Below are positions 63,906 to 64,000 of a DNA stretch of 64,000 nucleotides, piece after piece. The position numbers and the translations under genes are program-made. The notes under the pieces were generated by a model. That model was not told where the DNA came from and made no database searches. It saw only the letters and a list, made by a program, of their open reading frames with translations. Positions within the stretch are counted from its first letter, which is position 1. The number at the start of each line of letters is the position of its first letter. The stretch is from Marinobacter sp. (lineage in GTDB: Bacteria; Pseudomonadota; Gammaproteobacteria; Pseudomonadales; Oleiphilaceae): positions 62,001 to 126,000 of the forward strand of contig JAIUMV010000003.1 of the NCBI GenBank assembly GCA_022565395.1, read 5' to 3'.

Positions 63906-63933
63906 TTGACGGCGCCGAAAACCATGGTAACAT
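63906..63933 (+). promoter_or_regulatory. Stable-RNA promoter upstream of tRNA-Pro
   Basis: TTGACG (63906-63911), 16-bp spacer, TAACAT (63928-63933), followed by the GC-only stretch GCGCGCC as discriminator. A GC-rich discriminator is the mark of stringently controlled rRNA/tRNA promoters. Confidence 0.75.
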
Positions 63934-63971
63934 GCGCGCCAACTTTGCTGAGGCAACTGTTGAACAGAAAA

Positions 63972-64000
63972 CGGGGTATAGCGCAGTCTGGTAGCGCGCC
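63972..64000 (+). tRNA. tRNA-Pro, 5' part (probably UGG anticodon), truncated at window edge
   Basis: The final 29 bases read CGGGGTATAGCGC-AGTCTGGTAGCGCGCC when joined: acceptor arm CGGGGTA, then the D-arm GCGC-AGTCTGGTA-GCGC typical of proline tRNAs. It matches my memory of the Pseudomonas tRNA-Pro(UGG) start. The anticodon lies outside, so the isoacceptor is inference. It may be the first of a tRNA cluster. Confidence 0.7.

Overview
The window is about 64 kb of gene-dense, moderately GC-rich DNA from a gammaproteobacterium. The evidence is the order rluC-HAD-sppA-maf-yceD-rpmF-plsX-fabD-fabG-acpP-fabF-pabC-mltG-tmk, an RNase E whose catalytic and zinc-link residues fall at E. coli numbers, AcnB, malate synthase G, and a divergent finR/fpr pair of the Pseudomonas kind. 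The overall gene set (GH3 enzyme, AraC regulator next to a lipase, PutA without a DNA-binding domain) would suit an aerobic, perhaps marine, lipid-using lineage such as the Alcanivorax/Marinobacter/Pseudomonas group. That placement is inference; no rRNA is present.

Region 1 (1-26.5 kb) is mostly housekeeping: a truncated PilZ gene, an SH3-domain membrane protein, YciI, a PHP phosphoesterase, a YecA-like protein, rne, rluC, a HAD phosphatase, an S49 peptidase, maf, the fatty-acid/phospholipid cluster with the 59-residue ribosomal protein L32 gene (rpmF), pabC, mltG and tmk. After tmk the usual holB neighbour is missing and proline catabolism (putA-putP), miaE and acnB follow.

Region 2 (26.6-30 kb) is an accessory island right behind the double hairpin of acnB. 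With its own good promoter it encodes a 345-residue protein with a LysM-like N-terminus and a glycine-rich two-helix membrane C-terminus, then four tandem paralogues of a small three-helix membrane protein. One copy is frameshifted by an exact 8-bp tandem duplication, and a remnant of a fifth copy lies between copies 1 and 2. It looks like an interbacterial pore-forming toxin with a duplicated immunity family; I do not recognise either family.

Region 3 (30-39.5 kb) holds single genes: a single-domain globin, a small unknown protein, a VOC protein, thiol peroxidase, a PQQ-type sugar dehydrogenase fused to a membrane domain, an NTF2-like protein, a DUF924 protein, an AraC regulator, a secreted LIP-family lipase with an extra C-terminal domain, and a membrane-anchored partner.

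Region 4 (39.7-52.5 kb) is a tight seven-gene cluster: GNAT-like protein, GH3 acyl-acid-amide synthetase, double-GNAT protein, and two complete membrane-fusion-protein/RND-pump pairs. Most junctions are 1-4 nt overlaps. A perfect 8-bp-arm dyad lies upstream, and the cluster is flanked on both sides by lone periplasmic solute-binding proteins pointing inwards. It suggests an undescribed pathway that makes an acyl-amide and exports it.

Region 5 (52.5-64 kb) returns to core functions: an orphan Anbu proteasome-like peptidase, finR/fpr, lpxH-ppiB, glnS, cysS, glcB, folD, and the 5' end of a tRNA-Pro gene behind a stable-RNA type promoter.
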